Shown here: positions 13,937 to 15,328 of the stretch, one piece after another
Layout: each line of letters starts with the position of its first letter
Position numbering within the stretch: the first letter of the stretch is position 1
Source of the DNA: an uncultured Erythrobacter sp.
Lineage (GTDB): Bacteria > Pseudomonadota > Alphaproteobacteria > Sphingomonadales > Sphingomonadaceae
NCBI GenBank assembly: GCA_947258465.1
Contig: CAMYIQ010000170.1
Coordinates: 1 to 15,328 of the forward strand
Reading direction: 5' to 3'
DNA: 15,328 nucleotides
The notes under the pieces: generated by a model
Databases searched by the model: none
What the model was told of the DNA's origin: nothing
The model's input: the letters and a program-made list of their open reading frames with translations, nothing else
Made by a program: the position numbers and the translations under genes

Positions 13937-14752
13937 ATGCCCGAGCTTCCCGAAGTCGAAACCACAGTGCGCGGTCTGGCGCGCTTTCTCGAGGGCGAGA
14001 CGATCACACGCGTTGTCGTGAACCGCCCCGATATGCGCCGCCCCTTCCCGCCCGATCTGGTACAGGCGCTGACCGGGGCGAGCGTGACGCATCTTTCGCG
14101 CCGCGCGAAATACGGTCTCATCCATACGAGCCGTGACCATGCGATGGTCTTCCACCTCGGCATGAGCGGGCGGTGGCGGATCGATCCGGAGGAGGCGGAC
14201 AAGCACGACCATCTGGTGATCGAGACCCGGCGCAACGTCTTTGCCCTCAACGATCCGCGGCGGTTCGGGTCGGTCGACCTGCTGCTCGCGCCCGAACTGG
14301 ACCTGTGGCCGCCCTTCGCCGCACTGGGGCCGGAGCCGCTGGGCGAGGCGCTGACGGCTGAGCATTTACGCGAGGCCACAAGGGGTCGCAAACAGGCGAT
14401 CAAGCTGCTGTTGCTTGACCAGCGGATTGTGGCCGGCCTCGGCAATATCTATGTCTGCGAGGCGCTGTGGCACGCGGGCATTTCCCCAAGAAAGGCTGGC
14501 GGCAAGGTGACGATGCCGCAACTCAAGCGCCTCGTCCCGGCAATCAAGGATGTGCTCGAGCGCTCCATCCGCGACGGCGGCAGCACCTTGCGCGACTTCG
14601 CCCAGCCCGACGGCGAGCTGGGCTATTTCGCCACCCGCTTCCACGTTTACGGCCGCGAAGGCGAGCCCTGCCACCACGAAGACGGCGGCTCGATCCGCCG
14701 CATCGTACAGGGCGGACGCAGCACGTGGTTCTGCCCGGTTTGTCAGAGGTGA
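13937..14752 (+). CDS. mutM: Formamidopyrimidine-DNA glycosylase (Fpg/MutM), atypical zinc finger
   Basis: MutM removes 8-oxoguanine and formamidopyrimidines from DNA and cuts the abasic site by beta,delta-elimination. The product has 271 residues. The catalytic N-terminus PELPEVET (Pro2, Glu3) is intact, with Lys58 in RRAKYG, HLGMSG at 73-78, NDPRRFG at 105-111, and the H2TH region LLDQRIVAGLGNIYVCEALW at 159-178. The C-terminal finger is unusual. Normally four cysteines are arranged as CxxC...CxxC. Here the first pair reads GEPCHHEDGGSI (Cys245 only, with His246, His247 and Asp249 nearby), while the second pair, Cys266 and Cys269 in FCPVCQ, and the DNA-contact Arg261 are normal. ATG 13937 is fixed by the need for Pro2; no convincing Shine-Dalgarno precedes it. 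Confidence 0.96.
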   Translation: MPELPEVETTVRGLARFLEGETITRVVVNRPDMRRPFPPDLVQALTGASVTHLSRRAKYGLIHTSRDHAMVFHLGMSGRWRIDPEEADKHDHLVIETRRNVFALNDPRRFGSVDLLLAPELDLWPPFAALGPEPLGEALTAEHLREATRGRKQAIKLLLLDQRIVAGLGNIYVCEALWHAGISPRKAGGKVTMPQLKRLVPAIKDVLERSIRDGGSTLRDFAQPDGELGYFATRFHVYGREGEPCHHEDGGSIRRIVQGGRSTWFCPVCQR

Positions 14753-14773
14753 GTCTTGCGAGAAGTAAGTGGA

Positions 14774-15295
14774 CTAGCGTTCCGGCCAAGCACCGGCTTC
14801 GACTGCTGAGACCACTTCGGCGACTGTAATCGGAATCGAAGGATCGGGCGTCATTTTATGAATAGCCCAATAGCCTGTCACCAAGATTCCAAGGCCGATC
14901 AGAAATCCCACCGTAGTACCAAGACCAAGCCAACCACCTATCGCGCCACTTGCAAAGGCGGCAGGCATTATGATCAAGCCGTTCCAGCAGGAAAACCCTT
15001 CCGGCCCGAAATGATCACCCCAATTTGCATAAAGGCTCGTCAGATCGCTCCCGTACCGTTCGTGCAGAGATGCGAAGAAGTCGACCGCTTCGTCACCGTC
15101 CATGCCTAGATCGTGAAGAAGCCGAGACGAGGAAACAATTCTCTCGAGAAGATGGATGGCCTGCCTCCGCCACGGGAATATGCTTCGCTGGATTTGTAGC
15201 TCATGAGCCAAACAAACCACGAGATTATCGAGATGTTGGCTGAAGAGCGTGGCCTGCCTCTCGAGAGAATTGTTTCCTCGTCTCGGCTTCTTCAC
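14774..15295 (-). CDS. DUF1493-like membrane protein, 5' end disrupted by inverted repeat
   Basis: The open frame has 173 residues, but only residues from about 50 on look like a real protein: LERIVSSSRLLHDLGMDGDE, then FFASLHERYGSDLTSLYANW and FGPEGF, followed by two membrane helices at about 105-124 and 126-145 and the ending PITVAEVVSAVEAGAW. This matches DUF1493 proteins, which are ACP-like in shape; at the DSL position there is DGDEA, so no phosphopantetheine serine. Residues 1-49 are read antisense to the right-hand gene and through the spacer and do not resemble the natural N-terminus seen there. The only ATG, 15295, lies inside the opposite repeat arm, with GTG and TTG alternatives near 15210-15225. 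The gene may be silent, truncated, or waiting for inversion. It converges on mutM; GC is visibly lower here (about 52% in one 60-base line). Confidence 0.6.
   Translation of the reverse strand: MKKPRRGNNSLERQATLFSQHLDNLVVCLAHELQIQRSIFPWRRQAIHLLERIVSSSRLLHDLGMDGDEAVDFFASLHERYGSDLTSLYANWGDHFGPEGFSCWNGLIIMPAAFASGAIGGWLGLGTTVGFLIGLGILVTGYWAIHKMTPDPSIPITVAEVVSAVEAGAWPER
15080..15149. repeat. Left arm of perfect 70-bp inverted repeat
   Basis: Exactly complementary to 15259-15328 over all 70 bases, encoding the same DUF1493 segment (from LERIVSSS to DEAVD) on the minus strand. The inner boundary is sharp: the next base inward differs. At the inner edge is CTCTCGAGAA (15141-15150), one base from the palindrome CTCTCGAGAG found at the other arm. 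An 11-base direct repeat, TGGCCTGCCTC, occurs at 15157-15167 and 15250-15260 inside the spacer and across its right edge. Confidence 0.95.
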
Positions 15296-15328
15296 GATCT
15301 AGGCATGGACGGTGACGAAGCGGTCGAC
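15203..15328 (+). CDS. DUF1493-like protein, N-terminal part (3' end outside window)
   Basis: 42 codons are visible from ATG 15203 to the right edge: MSQTNHEIIEMLAEERGLPL, then ERIVSSSRLLHDLGMDGDEA and VD. A helix of about 17 residues leading into GLPLERI is a natural start for this ACP-like family, and an in-frame TAG at 15197-15199 fixes the start at or after 15203 (a second ATG lies at 15233). From codon 19 the DNA is identical to the opposite-strand copy. No strong ribosome site is seen; GGAT at 15190-15193 is weak. TATGCT at 15179-15184 could serve as a -10 element, but there is no clear -35. What follows after Asp42 cannot be seen. Confidence 0.65.
   Translation, partial: MSQTNHEIIEMLAEERGLPLERIVSSSRLLHDLGMDGDEAVD
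15259..15328. repeat. Right arm of perfect 70-bp inverted repeat (may continue beyond window)
   Basis: Reverse complement of 15080-15149 without a mismatch; 109 bases separate the arms. It begins in the palindrome CTCTCGAGAG (15258-15267) and reaches the last base of the window, so its true length is unknown. It encodes the start of the DUF1493 domain on the plus strand. Confidence 0.95.

Noticed and set aside
13744..14136. Plus-strand open frame through the palindrome into mutM
   Set aside because: It arises from the repeat and an alternative frame of mutM, which has its intact Pro2-Glu3 start at 13937.
15025..15243. Plus-strand open frame of 72 codons across the left repeat arm and spacer
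   Set aside because: It is out of frame with the DUF1493 sequence on either strand, and its Arg-rich product has no family features.

Overview
The window is a GC-rich, tightly packed bacterial chromosome segment. Gene content and order fit an alphaproteobacterium of the Sphingomonadales, probably Erythrobacteraceae: mltA and a Tim44-like gene beside secB, then murJ-trpS, and a ubiE-ubiB / coaBC-dut cluster beside mutM. The assignment is inferred from synteny and protein style; there is no rRNA or other marker here. I see no tRNA, rRNA, CRISPR array or transposase.

Layout. Positions 1-1732 (minus): a Tim44-like membrane adaptor followed by the lytic transglycosylase gene mltA, which runs off the left edge. 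Positions 1733-1986: divergent control region. Positions 1987-5190 (plus): secB-murJ-trpS, closely spaced. Positions 5365-6069 (plus): a DUF4136 lipoprotein ending at a strong intrinsic terminator. Positions 6241-6534 (plus): a 97-residue membrane protein whose stop codon interlocks with that of dut. Positions 6531-8673 (minus): coaBC-dut, overlapping by 8 bases. Positions 8859-9248 (plus): a DUF4345-like four-helix membrane protein, overlapping tail to tail with the next minus-strand gene. Positions 9202-13700 (minus): ubiE-ubiB followed by two tandem paralogous polytopic membrane proteins, every junction overlapping or nearly so. Positions 13701-13936: divergent region filled by a very strong palindrome. 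Positions 13937-14752 (plus): mutM. Positions 14753-15328: a region of visibly lower GC with two DUF1493-type genes sharing an inverted repeat.

Most genes are housekeeping. MltA and MurJ act on peptidoglycan, SecB and the Tim44-like protein on export or membrane-associated protein handling, UbiE and UbiB on ubiquinone, CoaBC on coenzyme A, Dut and MutM on keeping uracil and 8-oxoguanine out of DNA, and TrpS on translation.

The most unusual signal is at the right edge. A perfect 70-bp inverted repeat (15080-15149 and 15259-15328) lies in the 5' coding parts of two opposed DUF1493-type genes. The 109-bp spacer carries the only natural-looking start codon and N-terminus, now joined to the right-hand gene. 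Inversion of the spacer would join that start, in frame, to the left-hand gene. It may be an expression switch, a recent duplication or gene conversion, or a fold-back assembly artefact; the sequence alone cannot decide. Other points of note are a CoaBC with an extra acidic linker of about 155 residues, a MutM zinc finger lacking one canonical cysteine, the unknown tandem membrane paralogs, and the ubiE-mutM palindrome.
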